This document shows positions 8,597 to 18,584 of a DNA stretch of 64,000 nt, piece after piece (the stretch's first letter is position 1; each line of letters begins with the position of its first letter). The DNA is from Aestuariivirga sp. (lineage in GTDB: Bacteria; Pseudomonadota; Alphaproteobacteria; Rhizobiales; Aestuariivirgaceae). Below the pieces are notes generated by a model, which was not told the origin of the DNA, made no database searches, and saw only the letters and a list, made by a program, of their open reading frames with translations. A program made the translations under genes and the position numbers. Location of the stretch: assembly GCA_030680855.1 (NCBI GenBank), contig JAUXUN010000021.1:1-64000 (forward strand), in the 5' to 3' direction.

Positions 8597-9211
8597 TCAG
8601 CCCGCCGCCAAGGCAGTTTTCAGCATGCTTTCGCGGGTGGAAAATTTTTCATGAAAGGCGCTGAGGCGTGGGCGCGTGTCGCGCCACTTGAAGGCGGGCA
8701 GGCGGAAATCGATGTAAGCCAGAGCGACGGCTGCGGCGATGGTTCCCGCGGTGACATCCGCGAGTTCGGCCTGCCAATTCGAATTCATATCATCCATGGC
8801 GGCATTGATACGCTGTTCGGTGCGGGCGATCCAGTCCGCCCACTGCGACCCTTGCGGGCGCATGGCAGTTTCATAGCGGTAAGCCACGCACACATCGGCC
8901 AGCCCTTGTCCCAGGGCCAGCAGGGTGAGAATGCGAAAGCGTTTGACGCCATCATCGGGGATCAGCGTTTTGTTGCCTGCGACATGGGCGAGATATTCAA
9001 TGATGACACGGCTGTCATAGATTGGATGGTGGTGATCGGTTTCAAGAATGGGGATTTTGCCAAGTGCTGAAAGCGCCGTAAGCTTTGGGTTCGCCAGGGT
9101 GGGCTTCACGGCTTCCTTGACATGCTCAAGCTTGCCGGCGAGGCCGCATTCATGGGCGGCGACAAGGCACATGCGCACAAAGGGAGAAATTGTATCGCCA
9201 TAAATTTTCAC
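8597..9211 (-). CDS. Glutathione S-transferase family protein
   Basis: 204 residues with an N-terminal thioredoxin-like domain (about 1-78, starting MKIYGDTISPFVRMCLVAA) and a helical C-terminal domain. The SPF stretch stands where the catalytic Ser/Cys of beta- and zeta-like bacterial enzymes is found, and the cis-Pro/glutathione-binding loop is seen as ALGKIPILETD followed by DSRVIIEYL. Substrate unknown. It directly abuts the ubiquinone-type hydroxylase gene downstream; a joint role is possible but unproven. Confidence 0.8.
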   Translation of the reverse strand: MKIYGDTISPFVRMCLVAAHECGLAGKLEHVKEAVKPTLANPKLTALSALGKIPILETDHHHPIYDSRVIIEYLAHVAGNKTLIPDDGVKRFRILTLLALGQGLADVCVAYRYETAMRPQGSQWADWIARTEQRINAAMDDMNSNWQAELADVTAGTIAAAVALAYIDFRLPAFKWRDTRPRLSAFHEKFSTRESMLKTALAAG

Positions 9212-9293
9212 AGGGGCTTACCTTCCGAAATGGCTCAGTCTGCAAACCCAGCTTAGACGATGGACGGCGATCAATGAAGGGCGAAACGCCGCG

Positions 9294-9998
9294 TTAGTAT
9301 TTCCTTAACAGGCCAACGAGGCGGCCCTGAACGCGCACTCGATCTGGTCCGAAAATGCGCGTTTCATAGGCCGGGTTTGCCGCTTCCAGGGCCACGGATT
9401 CGCCCTTCTTGCGCAAGCGCTTCAGGGTTGCCTCTTCATCGTCAATGAGGGCCACGATGATTTCACCGTTGTTGGCCGTGTCGCCCTTGCGGATGAGCAC
9501 CGTATCGCCATCAAAAATGCCGGCATCGATCATCGAGTCGCCTTTGATTTCCAGGGCAAAATGTTCGCCGCCGCCGAGCATTTCAGGAGGAATGGAAATG
9601 TTGTTGGTATGATCCTGAATGGCAGCGATGGGCACACCCGCAGCTATCTTGCCCATGAGAGGTACCATGACGGCGCGGGGAATACCGTCATTGGCCGCGG
9701 GCATGGACTTCACCTTGCCAAGGCTTCCCTGAATGACATTGGGCGAGAAGCCGGATTTCTTTGAGGTAAGGCTTGGCGAATGGGATTCTGGCAGCTTGAT
9801 CACCTCGAGGGCGCGGGCGCGGTTGGCCATGCGCTTCAGAAAGCCCCGCTCTTCCAGTGCCACGATCAGGCGGTGCACGCCGGACTTGGACTGGAGGTTC
9901 AGGGCGTCCTTCATTTCCTCGAAGGAGGGCGGAACCCCTTCCTCCTTCAGGCGCTCATTGATGAAAAGCAGCAGTTCGAGTTGTTTGCGCGTGAGCAT
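9294..9998 (-). CDS. lexA: LexA repressor, SOS regulator
   Basis: Represses SOS genes until RecA-stimulated self-cleavage. The N-terminal winged helix-turn-helix (about residues 1-70) begins [17 protein letters not shown]; the hinge is followed by the self-cleavage Ala-Gly in [10 protein letters not shown]; the S24 peptidase domain has the catalytic Ser in [10 protein letters not shown] and Lys in [10 protein letters not shown]. The ATG at 9998 is the family start; a longer frame to 10076 would run through the promoter and operator. The 234 residues fit alphaproteobacterial LexA. A perfect operator overlaps its own promoter (10057-10071), so autoregulation is expected. Confidence 0.96.
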   Translation of the reverse strand: MLTRKQLELLLFINERLKEEGVPPSFEEMKDALNLQSKSGVHRLIVALEERGFLKRMANRARALEVIKLPESHSPSLTSKKSGFSPNVIQGSLGKVKSMPAANDGIPRAVMVPLMGKIAAGVPIAAIQDHTNNISIPPEMLGGGEHFALEIKGDSMIDAGIFDGDTVLIRKGDTANNGEIIVALIDDEEATLKRLRKKGESVALEAANPAYETRIFGPDRVRVQGRLVGLLRKY

Positions 9999-10046
9999 GA
10001 TGGATCGCTTTCGTTGCAGGATACGGAATCGGAACAAACCTGCAAC

Positions 10047-10076
10047 ATCTATACAGGTTCCGGTTTGGTTCTGCAA
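10047..10076 (-). promoter_or_regulatory. lexA promoter
   Basis: On the minus strand a -35 TTGCAG (10071-10076) and a -10 TATAGA (within 10047-10053) are separated by 17 bases, about 50 bases upstream of the lexA ATG. The LexA operator occupies the spacer, which explains repression by blocking RNA polymerase. Confidence 0.65.
10057..10071. promoter_or_regulatory. LexA operator (GTTC-N7-GTTC)
   Basis: The direct repeat GTTC-CGGTTTG-GTTC matches exactly the LexA box known for Alphaproteobacteria, which differs from the CTG-N10-CAG box of gammaproteobacteria. It lies between the -35 and -10 elements of lexA. Confidence 0.85.
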
Positions 10077-10096
10077 CTGTTTACTTTTTGTGGCAG

Positions 10097-11296
10097 CTAA
10101 AAGTCGAGATTCAGGATGGGGACGAGGTCGCCAATGCCTGCTGCGGGGGCATTTGGGGGGCGGATGATGAGGCAGTTGGCGTCCCGGAAGGTGCGCTGCA
10201 TCGAGGAGTCCTGCTTACCATAAGGAGTGGCGGTTCGGGGGCCATCTGGGGCAATTTCGAGGCTGGCGCGGACATAGTCTTGACGGCTGTCATTGGCTGG
10301 CATGGAGGTCCCCAGGCGGGCCATGGTGACTTCTTCTTCAACAGGCAGGCCTTGCAGGAAATCGAGCAGGGGTTTCAGAAACAGCCGGGCACAGACAAGG
10401 GCGGCAACTGGATTCCCCGGAAGGCCCAGGACCTGCTGCTTGCCCCTGCGGCCATACATGAAAGGTTTTCCGGGACGCATGGCAATTTTCCAGAAATCTA
10501 TTTTGACGCCGGTGTTTTTCAAGGCCTGCTGGATGAAGTCATGATCGCCAACGGAGGCGCCGCCGGTGGTGACGATGACGTCGGCCCTGGCCATTTTGAG
10601 AATGGCGCGTTCGGTGGCTTTGAGATCATCCCGGACAATTCCACCGTTGATGACATTCGCGCCGAGGCTTTCGGCCATGGCGGCGAGGGCGTTACTATTG
10701 GAGGATACGATCTGATCGGGGCGCGGCTTCCCTCCTGGCAGAACCAGCTCATCGCCGGTGGCAATTACCGCTACAACCGGTATTTTCCGTACGCTGACGA
10801 TACTACAATTCATTGCCGCGGCAAGGCCAATGTCGCGGGCGTTCAAGCGGATGGCGGCGGGGAGCAGGGTTTCGCCCTTCCGGAAGTCCAAGCCGCGGGG
10901 GCGGATGTTCTGGCCGGCGCGGACGCCTTGCAGGATCTTTATGGTCCTGCCGCTGGCCGTGGTGTTTTCCTGAATGACGACGGCGTCGGAGGTTGCGGGC
11001 ACAGGTGCGCCGGTAAATATACGCACCGCCTCACCCGATTTCAGTTTGCCTTTGAAAGCATGCCCCGCTGCTGAGGTGCCAATGACAATGAACTCCGTCA
11101 TGTTGTCTTCAGAGCGCAAGGCGTAGCCATCCATGGCCGAGGAGTTGAAAGGTGGCTGATCGCGTTTGGCGTTCAAGGGTTTTCGCAATATGCGACCCAG
11201 TGCCTGGGCGAGGGGAACATTTTCCGGGGCCAGTGGCCTCACTTTTGAAAGGATTCGCGCGCGGGCTTCTTCGACTGGCAGCAGGGCCATGGTCAA
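10097..11296 (-). CDS. moeA: Molybdopterin molybdenumtransferase MoeA
   Basis: Inserts molybdate into adenylated molybdopterin to form the molybdenum cofactor. 399 residues with the family marks SSAMDGYAL near residue 50, [14 protein letters not shown], the MPT-binding domain [14 protein letters not shown] near 250, and [17 protein letters not shown]. The start overlaps the moaC stop by four bases, so translation is probably coupled. It is the last gene of the block running trpE to moeA. Confidence 0.95.
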   Translation of the reverse strand: MTMALLPVEEARARILSKVRPLAPENVPLAQALGRILRKPLNAKRDQPPFNSSAMDGYALRSEDNMTEFIVIGTSAAGHAFKGKLKSGEAVRIFTGAPVPATSDAVVIQENTTASGRTIKILQGVRAGQNIRPRGLDFRKGETLLPAAIRLNARDIGLAAAMNCSIVSVRKIPVVAVIATGDELVLPGGKPRPDQIVSSNSNALAAMAESLGANVINGGIVRDDLKATERAILKMARADVIVTTGGASVGDHDFIQQALKNTGVKIDFWKIAMRPGKPFMYGRRGKQQVLGLPGNPVAALVCARLFLKPLLDFLQGLPVEEEVTMARLGTSMPANDSRQDYVRASLEIAPDGPRTATPYGKQDSSMQRTFRDANCLIIRPPNAPAAGIGDLVPILNLDF

Positions 11297-11769
11297 TCCG
11301 CCGTAAAGGTGCCGGACTTGCCGCCGGATTTTTCGGTGAGGCGCAAGTCGGTGATTTTCATGCCACGGTCAACGGCCTTGCACATGTCGTAAAGGGTAAG
11401 CGCGGCAACGGAACAGGCGGTGAGGGCTTCCATTTCAACGCCGGTTTTTCCCTCGACCCTAACGGTGGCGCTGACTTCGATCGCGCTGGTTTTTTCATCG
11501 GTCACGAAATCAACGGACACCTTGGTGATAAGCAGGGGATGGCAGAGCGGAATGAGTTCATGGGCCTTTTTGGCGGCCATGATCCCGGCAATTCGGGCGG
11601 TGGCAAGCACGTCACCCTTTTTGGCCGTGCCGCCAAGGATGAGCGCGAGGGTTTCGGGCTGCATCAGGACCTGCGCCTTGGCGGTGGCCGAGCGCGAGGT
11701 AATGTGCTTGTCGGATACATCCACCATGTGGGCGTTTCCGGTGGCATCGAGATGGGTGAGCCTGTTCAT
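11293..11769 (-). CDS. moaC: Cyclic pyranopterin monophosphate synthase MoaC
   Basis: Converts the MoaA product to cyclic pyranopterin monophosphate in molybdenum cofactor synthesis. The 158-residue length is standard. Conserved stretches are [16 protein letters not shown] near the start, [13 protein letters not shown] in the middle, and the C-terminal [10 protein letters not shown]. Its start overlaps the trpC stop by four bases and its stop overlaps the moeA start. No moaA is present in the window. Confidence 0.95.
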   Translation of the reverse strand: MNRLTHLDATGNAHMVDVSDKHITSRSATAKAQVLMQPETLALILGGTAKKGDVLATARIAGIMAAKKAHELIPLCHPLLITKVSVDFVTDEKTSAIEVSATVRVEGKTGVEMEALTACSVAALTLYDMCKAVDRGMKITDLRLTEKSGGKSGTFTAD

Positions 11770-12560
11770 GGTTTGATCAGTATAGCACGGGTTGCGGCGG
11801 CCACATCATCCTGCCGCATGAGGCTTTCCCCGATCAGGAAGGCGCTCACTCCGGCGACCGAAAGTTTCGCCAAATCCTCAGCTTTGAACAGGCCGCTTTC
11901 GGCAATGATCAGGCGATCCTCTGGAATGCACGGGGCAAGTGTCAGGGTGGTTTCGAGTGTCGTTTCAAATGTATGAAGATTGCGGTTGTTTATGCCGATG
12001 AGCGGCGACGACAACTTCAACGCCCGGTCGAGTTCAGACTGGTCGTGGACTTCGATAAGAACATCGAGGCTCCAATCCTTCGCTGCGGCTTCGAGTTCAC
12101 GGGCGAGGCCATCGTCGATCATCGCCAAGATCAGCAGAATACAATCGGCGCCCCAGGCCCGGGCTTCCAGCACCTGATAGGGATCAAGCATGAAATCCTT
12201 GCGCAGGGCGGGCAGGGAACATGCTTCCCGGGCCAACGTCAGGAATTCCGGTGCACCATGGAAAGATGGCGTGTCGGTGAGCACGGAAAGGCACGCGGCT
12301 CCGCCTTGCTCGTAGGCCCCGGCGAGTTCGGGGGGGTTGAAATGCTCGCGAATGAGGCCCTTGGAGGGGCTAGCCTTCTTGATTTCAGCAATTAGTGCCC
12401 ATTGGCCCGCAGCTATCTTGTTTTGAAGTGCCGTGTGAAAATCGCGCACCGGCGGGGCGTTTTTGGCGAGAGATTCAAGCTGCGCCGGCGGAATGGCTGT
12501 TTTGGCCCTGGCCACTTCCTCGCGCTTATAGGCGGCAATCTTGTCCAGGATGGTGGCCAT
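11766..12560 (-). CDS. trpC: Indole-3-glycerol phosphate synthase
   Basis: Closes the indole ring in tryptophan synthesis, acting on CdRP. 264-residue TIM barrel with the catalytic [66 protein letters not shown] and the phosphate-binding ESGLF...[12 protein letters not shown]. Overlaps trpD upstream by one base and moaC downstream by four. It is monofunctional, not fused to TrpF as in Escherichia coli. Confidence 0.97.
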   Translation of the reverse strand: MATILDKIAAYKREEVARAKTAIPPAQLESLAKNAPPVRDFHTALQNKIAAGQWALIAEIKKASPSKGLIREHFNPPELAGAYEQGGAACLSVLTDTPSFHGAPEFLTLAREACSLPALRKDFMLDPYQVLEARAWGADCILLILAMIDDGLARELEAAAKDWSLDVLIEVHDQSELDRALKLSSPLIGINNRNLHTFETTLETTLTLAPCIPEDRLIIAESGLFKAEDLAKLSVAGVSAFLIGESLMRQDDVAAATRAILIKP

Positions 12561-13573
12561 CAGGAATTGGACACTTTGATCAGCCTGTCGTGGGCTTTGA
12601 GCGCCGCGCCACTGTCAATGGCCTGCTCGGCCAGTCGCACGCCTTCGGCGTGGGTCTTGACCTTGCTGTCGATGAGAAGCGCAGCACCCGTGGTCATCAC
12701 GACGGCATCGCGGAAGGCGGACTTTTCACCCTGCAGGACGCCACGCAGGGCGGCGGCGTTCTGCGCGGCATCGCCACCTTTCAGGTCTTCAAGCTTGGAG
12801 CGCTTGAGGCCGACCGTTTCCGGCGTGACTTCAAAGCTGGTGATTTTTCCGTTTTTCAACTCTGAAATCCAGGTGGTGCCGGTGGGAACAATCTCATCAA
12901 GGCCGCCTTCGCCGTGGCATATCCAACACGCTTCGCTTCCCAGGTTTTTCAGGACATGGCTCAAGGGTTCAACCCAGGCTTTTGAAAACACGCCGGTAAT
13001 TTGCTTCTTTACGCCTGCCGGGTTGGACAGGGGGCCGAGCAGATTGAAAATGGTGCGGGTCCCGAGCTCGACGCGGGTGGGGCCAACATACTTCATCGAG
13101 GAGTGGTGGGCCGGGGCAAACATGAAGCCGACGCCTGCCTCGGCAATGCATTCACTGATTTTTTCAGGTGGAAGATCAATCTTCACGCCAAGGGCCATGA
13201 GAACGTCCGCCGAGCCTGATTTTGACGAGAGGGCGCGATTGCCGTGCTTGGCCACTTTCAGGCCGGCGCCGGCGGCCACAATGGCGGCACAGGTTGAGAT
13301 GTTATAGGTGCCGGAGGCATCGCCGCCAGTTCCGACGATATCGATGGCGCCCGGGGGAGCGTCCACGCGGATCATTTTTTCGCGCATGATTTCCACAGCG
13401 GCGGTTATTTCGTCCACGGTCTCGCCGCGCACCCGAAGCGCCATGAGAAGTCCGGCGATCTGCGACGGCGTGGCATCACCCGACATCATGATGCCAAATG
13501 CCATCCGGGCTTCGTCGCGGGTGAGCGACTTGCCGTCGGCTGCCTTGGCGATGATCGGTTTGAGGTCTGACAT
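12560..13573 (-). CDS. trpD: Anthranilate phosphoribosyltransferase
   Basis: Transfers the ribosyl phosphate of PRPP to anthranilate. 337 residues with the diagnostic [35 protein letters not shown] (split here for length between the two anthranilate and PRPP sites) and [10 protein letters not shown]. It is a separate protein, without the glutaminase fusion found in enterobacteria. The start shares a base with the trpG stop and the stop shares one with the trpC start. Confidence 0.97.
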   Translation of the reverse strand: MSDLKPIIAKAADGKSLTRDEARMAFGIMMSGDATPSQIAGLLMALRVRGETVDEITAAVEIMREKMIRVDAPPGAIDIVGTGGDASGTYNISTCAAIVAAGAGLKVAKHGNRALSSKSGSADVLMALGVKIDLPPEKISECIAEAGVGFMFAPAHHSSMKYVGPTRVELGTRTIFNLLGPLSNPAGVKKQITGVFSKAWVEPLSHVLKNLGSEACWICHGEGGLDEIVPTGTTWISELKNGKITSFEVTPETVGLKRSKLEDLKGGDAAQNAAALRGVLQGEKSAFRDAVVMTTGAALLIDSKVKTHAEGVRLAEQAIDSGAALKAHDRLIKVSNS

Positions 13574-14145
13574 CAGCGCACCTTTGCCAATTCGAGAAAA
13601 TTCTTGAGCAGGGCATGGCCATGCTGCGAGGCAATGCTTTCCGGGTGAAACTGCACGCCATGCACATTCAGGGTTTTATGCTGGAGGCCCATGATCAGTC
13701 CATCGGTTTCAGCAGTAATTTCGAAACAGTCTGGCAGTCCCGCTTTTTCAACCACAAGCGAATGGTAGCGCGTGGCTTCGAAGTCCTTAGGTATATCCTT
13801 GAACACGCCCTTGCCTCCGTGGTGCACGATGGAGAGCTTGCCGTGCATAAGCTTAGGGGCGCGCACCACCTTGCCGCCAAAGGCCTGCCCGATGGCCTGC
13901 AGGCCAAGACAGACACCGAAGACCGGAATGGTGGCAGAGGCTTTTTCGATCAGCTCCAGACAGATGCCTGCTTCGTTTGGGGTTTTGGGTCCTGGCGACA
14001 GCACAATTGCCTGGGGCTTCGCAGAAATGACTTGGCCCACGCTAATCTTGTCGTTGCGGTGAACCACGGATTCAACGCCGAGGTCACCCAGATAGTGGAA
14101 CAGGTTATAGGTGAAGCTATCATAGTTATCGATGAGTATGATCAT
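13573..14145 (-). CDS. trpG: Anthranilate synthase glutaminase component
   Basis: Class I glutamine amidotransferase (190 residues) that supplies ammonia to TrpE. The nucleophile elbow is [15 protein letters not shown], and the triad His and Glu are in VQFHPESI near the C-terminus. In many bacteria this subunit also serves PabB for folate synthesis. It overlaps trpE by four bases. In several rhizobia TrpE and TrpG are fused into one polypeptide; here they are separate. Confidence 0.95.
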   Translation of the reverse strand: MIILIDNYDSFTYNLFHYLGDLGVESVVHRNDKISVGQVISAKPQAIVLSPGPKTPNEAGICLELIEKASATIPVFGVCLGLQAIGQAFGGKVVRAPKLMHGKLSIVHHGGKGVFKDIPKDFEATRYHSLVVEKAGLPDCFEITAETDGLIMGLQHKTLNVHGVQFHPESIASQHGHALLKNFLELAKVR

Positions 14146-15662
14146 TGGGCCCTCCCGGCGCGGCCGGCAAAGCGCACGGCCTCATCGGCGGCGCGGAACA
14201 GGGCCTTTGCCTTGTTCACGCATTCCTGGTGTTCGCTTTCCGGCACGCTGTCGGCGACGATGCCCGCACCGGCCTGCACATACATCTTTCCGTCCTTGAC
14301 GATTGCGGTGCGCAGCACAATGCAGGTGTCCATCTCGCCATCGGCGGAGAAATAGCCGACACAGCCGCCGTAGACGCCGCGCTTGTGTTTTTCCAACTCG
14401 TCAATGATTTCCATGGCGCGCACCTTGGGAGCGCCGGAAACCGTGCCCGCCGGAAAGCCGGCGCAAAGGGCGTCGATCACGTCACATTTCTTGGACAATG
14501 TGCCTTCGACATTCGAAACGATGTGCATGACGTGGCTGTAGTTTTCGATGATAAACTGGTCGGTCACCTTGATGGAGCCGATTTCCGCAACCCGGCCCAC
14601 GTCATTGCGGCCGAGATCAAGCAGCATCAGATGTTCGGCCCGCTCCTTGGGGTCAGCCAGCAGTTCCTTGGCAAGCGCACGGTCCTCGGACGGCGTTTCA
14701 CCCCGCCTGCGGGTTCCGGCGATCGGCCTGATCGAAACCTTGCCATCACGTACGCGGACGAGGATTTCAGGACTGGAACCAATGACCGCAAACTGATCGA
14801 AGTCAAGATAATAGAGGAAAGGCGACGGATTCACCCGGCGCAGGGAGCGATAGAGGGCGAAGGGCGGCAGGTTGAAATTCGCCTCAAAGCGCTGGGAGAG
14901 AACGACCTGAAAAATATCGCCGGCTGTTATGTAGTCCTTGGCCCTGGCGATCATGCCCGTGTATTCCTGCGGCGTGGTGTTGGACGTTGCGGCCATGATG
15001 GGTGGAGAATCCACATCCTGGGAAGACAAATGATCAAGCGGCCTGTCGAGTGCGTCGACAACTTCGGAAAGGCGCTCTTGCGCGCGCGCGTAGGCGGCCT
15101 TGGGTGACACGCCCTTGTCAAAATAAACCGGCGAAGTGACGGTGACTTCGTCGCGTACGCTGTCAAAGATTGCCATCACGGTGGGGCGGATCATCATGCC
15201 ATCGGGCAGGCCCAGCGTATCGGGATTTGGCTCAGGCAAATCCTCCATCAGACGCACCATGTCATAGCCGACATAGCCGAAGATGCCTGCGGCCATGGGA
15301 GGCGCATCGGGGCCGAGCGGAATGCGGCTTTCGGCAAGCAGGGCGCGGAGCGATTCCAGCGGAGCGAGCCTGGTTGGTTCAAAGGGGCCGTCAGTATTGT
15401 GGAGGGCTTTGCGGTTGATCGATGCCTCGCTGCCCGCAACCTTCCAGATCATGTCGGGATTCATCCCGATAATGGAGTAACGCCCGCGCACCGCGCCGCC
15501 CTCGACGGATTCAAGCAGGAATGAATATTTGGCATTGCGGGTAAGCTTGAGCATGGCCGATACCGGGGTTTCGAGATCAGCGACAAGGCGGGTTGAAACG
15601 ATTTGCGCCTCGCCTTTTTCGTAGGCGGCCGCGAAGTGGTCGTAGTCGGGGGATATGGGCAT
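14142..15662 (-). CDS. trpE: Anthranilate synthase component I
   Basis: Chorismate-using subunit that commits carbon to tryptophan. 506 residues: the N-terminal anthranilate synthase domain carries a tryptophan-feedback-type LLES motif (FLLESVEGG), and the C-terminal chorismate-binding domain has PIAGTRRRGETPSED, LLDLGRNDVGRVA and GAPKVRAMEIIDELE. The following genes trpG, trpD, trpC, moaC and moeA all overlap end to end, so the block probably forms one transcript. ppiD lies 23 bases upstream on the same strand and may be part of it. No leader peptide or attenuator was seen in that gap. Confidence 0.97.
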   Translation of the reverse strand: MPISPDYDHFAAAYEKGEAQIVSTRLVADLETPVSAMLKLTRNAKYSFLLESVEGGAVRGRYSIIGMNPDMIWKVAGSEASINRKALHNTDGPFEPTRLAPLESLRALLAESRIPLGPDAPPMAAGIFGYVGYDMVRLMEDLPEPNPDTLGLPDGMMIRPTVMAIFDSVRDEVTVTSPVYFDKGVSPKAAYARAQERLSEVVDALDRPLDHLSSQDVDSPPIMAATSNTTPQEYTGMIARAKDYITAGDIFQVVLSQRFEANFNLPPFALYRSLRRVNPSPFLYYLDFDQFAVIGSSPEILVRVRDGKVSIRPIAGTRRRGETPSEDRALAKELLADPKERAEHLMLLDLGRNDVGRVAEIGSIKVTDQFIIENYSHVMHIVSNVEGTLSKKCDVIDALCAGFPAGTVSGAPKVRAMEIIDELEKHKRGVYGGCVGYFSADGEMDTCIVLRTAIVKDGKMYVQAGAGIVADSVPESEHQECVNKAKALFRAADEAVRFAGRAGRAQ

Positions 15663-15685
15663 TTGCGTTACTCTGGAATGGGTTG

Positions 15686-17575
15686 TCAGGGGGCAGCGTT
15701 GGGACTTCCTGAAACCTGTTGCCAGAGTGCATTGTTGATCGAGACGCCAATTTGCCCTTGGAGCGCCGTCAGGTAAACTGTCAGCAGATCCTTGGTAGCT
15801 GCATCCTTGACGCTTTGCGCAAGCTCCTTCGCCTGAGGCGAATTGCTGCTGTAAGGTTCAGCGAGGACTGATTGCGACTGCATGATTTTTGCGGTTTTGC
15901 CATCACCCTCCAGGCTCCAGGAAAATTCCTTTTCCGGAACGCTGAACAGGGCGGTGACGGCGGGCACGTCAAATTCGGCGTTCGCCTCATTTCTTTTCAA
16001 ACCTTGGGCCGTCTTGATTTCTGACGCTGCCTCGCTGGCAAGCTGCTCAAGAGTTGCGCCATCATACAGTTTCTTGACAATGCTGGTTGCACGTTCAGTC
16101 AGCAGTCCGCGGACTTTGCGGGCCGTCACATCGCTAGTGAGTTGCGATTTCACTGTATCCAACGGTTTGAGAGCTGAAGGAATAACCTCACGCACTTCGT
16201 ACCAGAAGTAACTGTCGTGCGGCGTGAGCGCATCGTTCTCAACGCCGACATCGCTTGCGAAGGCAGCTTTCAAAACATCCGCCTTGCCGGGCAAATCAAC
16301 CTCCTTGCCATCGGGGCCGAGGCCCGTTGCACTTACGGCAGGCACAACAACGAAGGGTATGCCCTGGGCCTTGGCGATGTCTTCAAACTTTGTCTGTGCG
16401 GCGCGGGCATCCTCGACCGCATCATAAATGGATTGGATTTCATCAAGAGCGCGCTCGGCCTGCAGGCGCTTGGTGAGTTCGTCTTTAACTTCATCCAGCG
16501 ATGCCTGTTTTTCCGGGGCGATTTTCGCAGCCTTCAGAAGGGCGGTGACAAGGCTTCCAGATACGGGTTCGCTGACTTCGTCCTGTTTCAGATTGAAGGC
16601 TGCCTCGGCTACGGTCTTGTCCAGAAATTCCGCCTTGGATTTGTCGGCAAAGGTGATGTCAGCTTCGCTGGCGCCACGTTCTTTGGCGATGGCCATGAAA
16701 TCCTCACCGGCGGAAATGCGGGCCTTGGCCCTTTCTGCTTCACCGATGGTGGGAAACGAAATCTGCAAGATGGTGCGTTTTTCCGGGGTGTAGTAGTTGC
16801 GCTTGTATTTCTCATAGCCGGCGGAAAGGGCTTCCGATGCAATGGCTATCTTGGGAGCCATGTCGGCGGGCTCCACTTTCATCACCGCAATGCTGCGGAA
16901 CTCGGGGGCGGTGTAGGCGGTGGGTGTTGCGTCGTATTGCCTTTTCAGTTCTTCGTCAGTTGGAGCTGGAACATCGGCTTCGCTTGCGTTGATGGTAAAA
17001 TACTTTGCGTCGCGTTGTTCGTTTCGATACTGATATAGCGCTTCAACAAACGTGTTAGGCGGCTTGAAGCCCCGAGCCACGGCGTCTGTAATGGCGTATT
17101 GCGCCCGGTTGCGGCTTTCGCTGGCCACATACATTTCTTCATTCAGGCCGTTTTGCTGCAAAATGCGGGCAAACAGCTGCGGATCAAATTGACCGTTGCT
17201 CTGAAATGCCGGATTGCCCTTGGCCTCCTCGGCAATCAATTGCCTGGAAATACTGAGCTTGAGGTTTGACGCTTGCGCATCGATTGCCGCCGACTGAATC
17301 ATGCCGCTCAGAATTGAACGGTCGATGCCCATGCGGCGGGCATCCTCGGCCGTCAGGTTCTGTCCAGTTTGCTGGGCCAAGCGCTGCATGGCTTGCCGGT
17401 AGGAGTTGCTGTACTGCTGACCTGAGATTTCCTGGTTGCCAACGGTTGCAAGGGCCGTGGCATTGAACCCGCCAAAGATGTCCTGGATGCCCCAGACGCC
17501 AAAGCTTCCCGCCAGCAGCACCAGCAGGATTTTTGCCACCCAGGATTTACCTGCGTTGCGGAACATTTCTAGCAT
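15686..17575 (-). CDS. ppiD: PpiD-type membrane-anchored peptidyl-prolyl isomerase/foldase
   Basis: Periplasmic folding factor anchored by one N-terminal transmembrane helix (about residues 10-33, VAKILLVLLAGSFGVWGIQD). A SurA-like N-terminal chaperone domain follows (about 35-170) and a parvulin-like PPIC domain (about 245-360, including the segment around SAGEDFMAIAKERGASEAD). The 629 residues match PpiD/SurA-N family proteins of Alphaproteobacteria. The ATG at 17575 has AAGGA about seven bases upstream and is chosen over a TTG at 17590. It is divergent from tpiA across a gap that holds two large palindromes. Confidence 0.9.
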   Translation of the reverse strand: MLEMFRNAGKSWVAKILLVLLAGSFGVWGIQDIFGGFNATALATVGNQEISGQQYSNSYRQAMQRLAQQTGQNLTAEDARRMGIDRSILSGMIQSAAIDAQASNLKLSISRQLIAEEAKGNPAFQSNGQFDPQLFARILQQNGLNEEMYVASESRNRAQYAITDAVARGFKPPNTFVEALYQYRNEQRDAKYFTINASEADVPAPTDEELKRQYDATPTAYTAPEFRSIAVMKVEPADMAPKIAIASEALSAGYEKYKRNYYTPEKRTILQISFPTIGEAERAKARISAGEDFMAIAKERGASEADITFADKSKAEFLDKTVAEAAFNLKQDEVSEPVSGSLVTALLKAAKIAPEKQASLDEVKDELTKRLQAERALDEIQSIYDAVEDARAAQTKFEDIAKAQGIPFVVVPAVSATGLGPDGKEVDLPGKADVLKAAFASDVGVENDALTPHDSYFWYEVREVIPSALKPLDTVKSQLTSDVTARKVRGLLTERATSIVKKLYDGATLEQLASEAASEIKTAQGLKRNEANAEFDVPAVTALFSVPEKEFSWSLEGDGKTAKIMQSQSVLAEPYSSNSPQAKELAQSVKDAATKDLLTVYLTALQGQIGVSINNALWQQVSGSPNAAP

Positions 17576-17685
17576 CGGACGTCCTTTCAAGGGCTGGCTT
17601 CTGCCAAATCATAAATTATGCATAATAGGTAGGTGCCTTGCCTCTCGCAAGCAAGAGATTGCTCTGCTATGAGGCAATGGATTCC

Positions 17686-17735
17686 GGCGCGTAATCAGGA
17701 AAAGTGGGACCCGGTTTTCCGTCCGATTACGCGCC
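17686..17735. repeat. Nested palindrome 1 between ppiD and tpiA
   Basis: Perfect 11-bp arms GGCGCGTAATC (17686-17696) and GATTACGCGCC (17725-17735) enclose a second inverted pair, GGAAAA and TTTTCC, around GTGGGACCCG. From memory, closely similar GGAAAA...GTTTTCC palindromes are dispersed between genes in many Rhizobiales genomes. Only one copy was noticed in this window. Confidence 0.75.
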
Positions 17736-17749
17736 AAAATGTAAAAAAC

Positions 17750-17796
17750 GATCACGTTTGCCACTTCGGGTTAACCAACCTGAAGTGGCCGTGATC
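17750..17796. repeat. Palindrome 2 in the tpiA leader
   Basis: A second long inverted repeat follows the first after 14 bases: GATCACG (17750-17756) pairs with CGTGATC (17790-17796), and CCACTTCGGGTT (17761-17772) pairs with AACCTGAAGTGG (17777-17788) with one mismatch and an AACC loop. It ends 20 bases before the tpiA start, so it may lie in the transcript leader. Confidence 0.7.
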
Positions 17797-17816
17797 TGTG
17801 GTTTGGAGCGGTTAAA

Positions 17817-18575
17817 ATGGTGAAATCGGGGCTGCGCCCTCTGGTGGCTGGCAATTGGAAGATGAACGGCACCACTGCCATGCTGAAGGAACCGCGCCTG
17901 CTGGCGGGCATGCTGCGCGACGTCAAACTGAAATGCGAGGTACTGGTGTGCCCCCCGACAACACTTATCCGGCGGGTCAAATCGGTGATGAGGGGCTCGC
18001 GCATCAAGGTTGGCGGCCAGGATTGCCACTGGAATGCCTCCGGCGCCCATACGGGGGATATTTCGGCAGAAATGCTGAAAGACGCGGGCTGCACCAGCGT
18101 CATCGTTGGGCATTCGGAGCGCCGCGCCAACCATGCTGAAACTGATGAGATGGTTTCCAGGAAGGCAAAGGCCGGGCATGGGGCAGGGCTGATTGCCATC
18201 ATCTGCATTGGCGAAACACTGGAGCAGCGCAAGGGCGGCAAGACACTTGGGGTTGTTTCGGGGCAACTAAAAGGCTCCCTGCCTGTGGGCGCAACGGCTG
18301 CAAACACGATTATTGCCTATGAGCCGGTTTGGGCAATTGGCACGGGGCTTACGCCTGCCGTGGCCGAGGTGGAGGAAGTGCACACGCATATCCGCGCCGA
18401 CCTCGGCAAGTTGCTGGGCGAAGACGGGGCAGGGGTCCGCATCCTCTACGGCGGCTCGGTAAAGCCTTCGAATGCAACGGAGCTTATGGGGGCTGCCAAT
18501 GTGAACGGTGCGCTAGTGGGTGGCGCCAGCCTTAAGGCAGCGGATTTCATCGGGATCATCAAAGCCTATATGTGA
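17817..18575 (+). CDS. tpiA: Triosephosphate isomerase
   Basis: Interconverts dihydroxyacetone phosphate and glyceraldehyde-3-phosphate. 252 residues with the catalytic Lys in VAGNWKMNG, catalytic His in IVGHSERR, catalytic Glu in [11 protein letters not shown] and phosphate loop [11 protein letters not shown]. The ATG at 17817 follows GGAG at a normal distance. Two palindromes lie just upstream. In many Alphaproteobacteria tpiA is followed directly by secG and pyrG; here about 4 kb of other genes lie between. Confidence 0.97.
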   Translation: MVKSGLRPLVAGNWKMNGTTAMLKEPRLLAGMLRDVKLKCEVLVCPPTTLIRRVKSVMRGSRIKVGGQDCHWNASGAHTGDISAEMLKDAGCTSVIVGHSERRANHAETDEMVSRKAKAGHGAGLIAIICIGETLEQRKGGKTLGVVSGQLKGSLPVGATAANTIIAYEPVWAIGTGLTPAVAEVEEVHTHIRADLGKLLGEDGAGVRILYGGSVKPSNATELMGAANVNGALVGGASLKAADFIGIIKAYM

Positions 18576-18584
18576 GGACTGCCT

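Noticed and set aside
10088-11074. 328-codon forward frame opposite moeA
   Set aside because: Gly/Ala-rich shadow of moeA without any protein-like pattern.
14145-15107. 320-codon forward frame opposite trpE
   Set aside because: Antisense shadow of a clear enzyme gene with intact motifs; composition is typical of GC-rich antisense frames.
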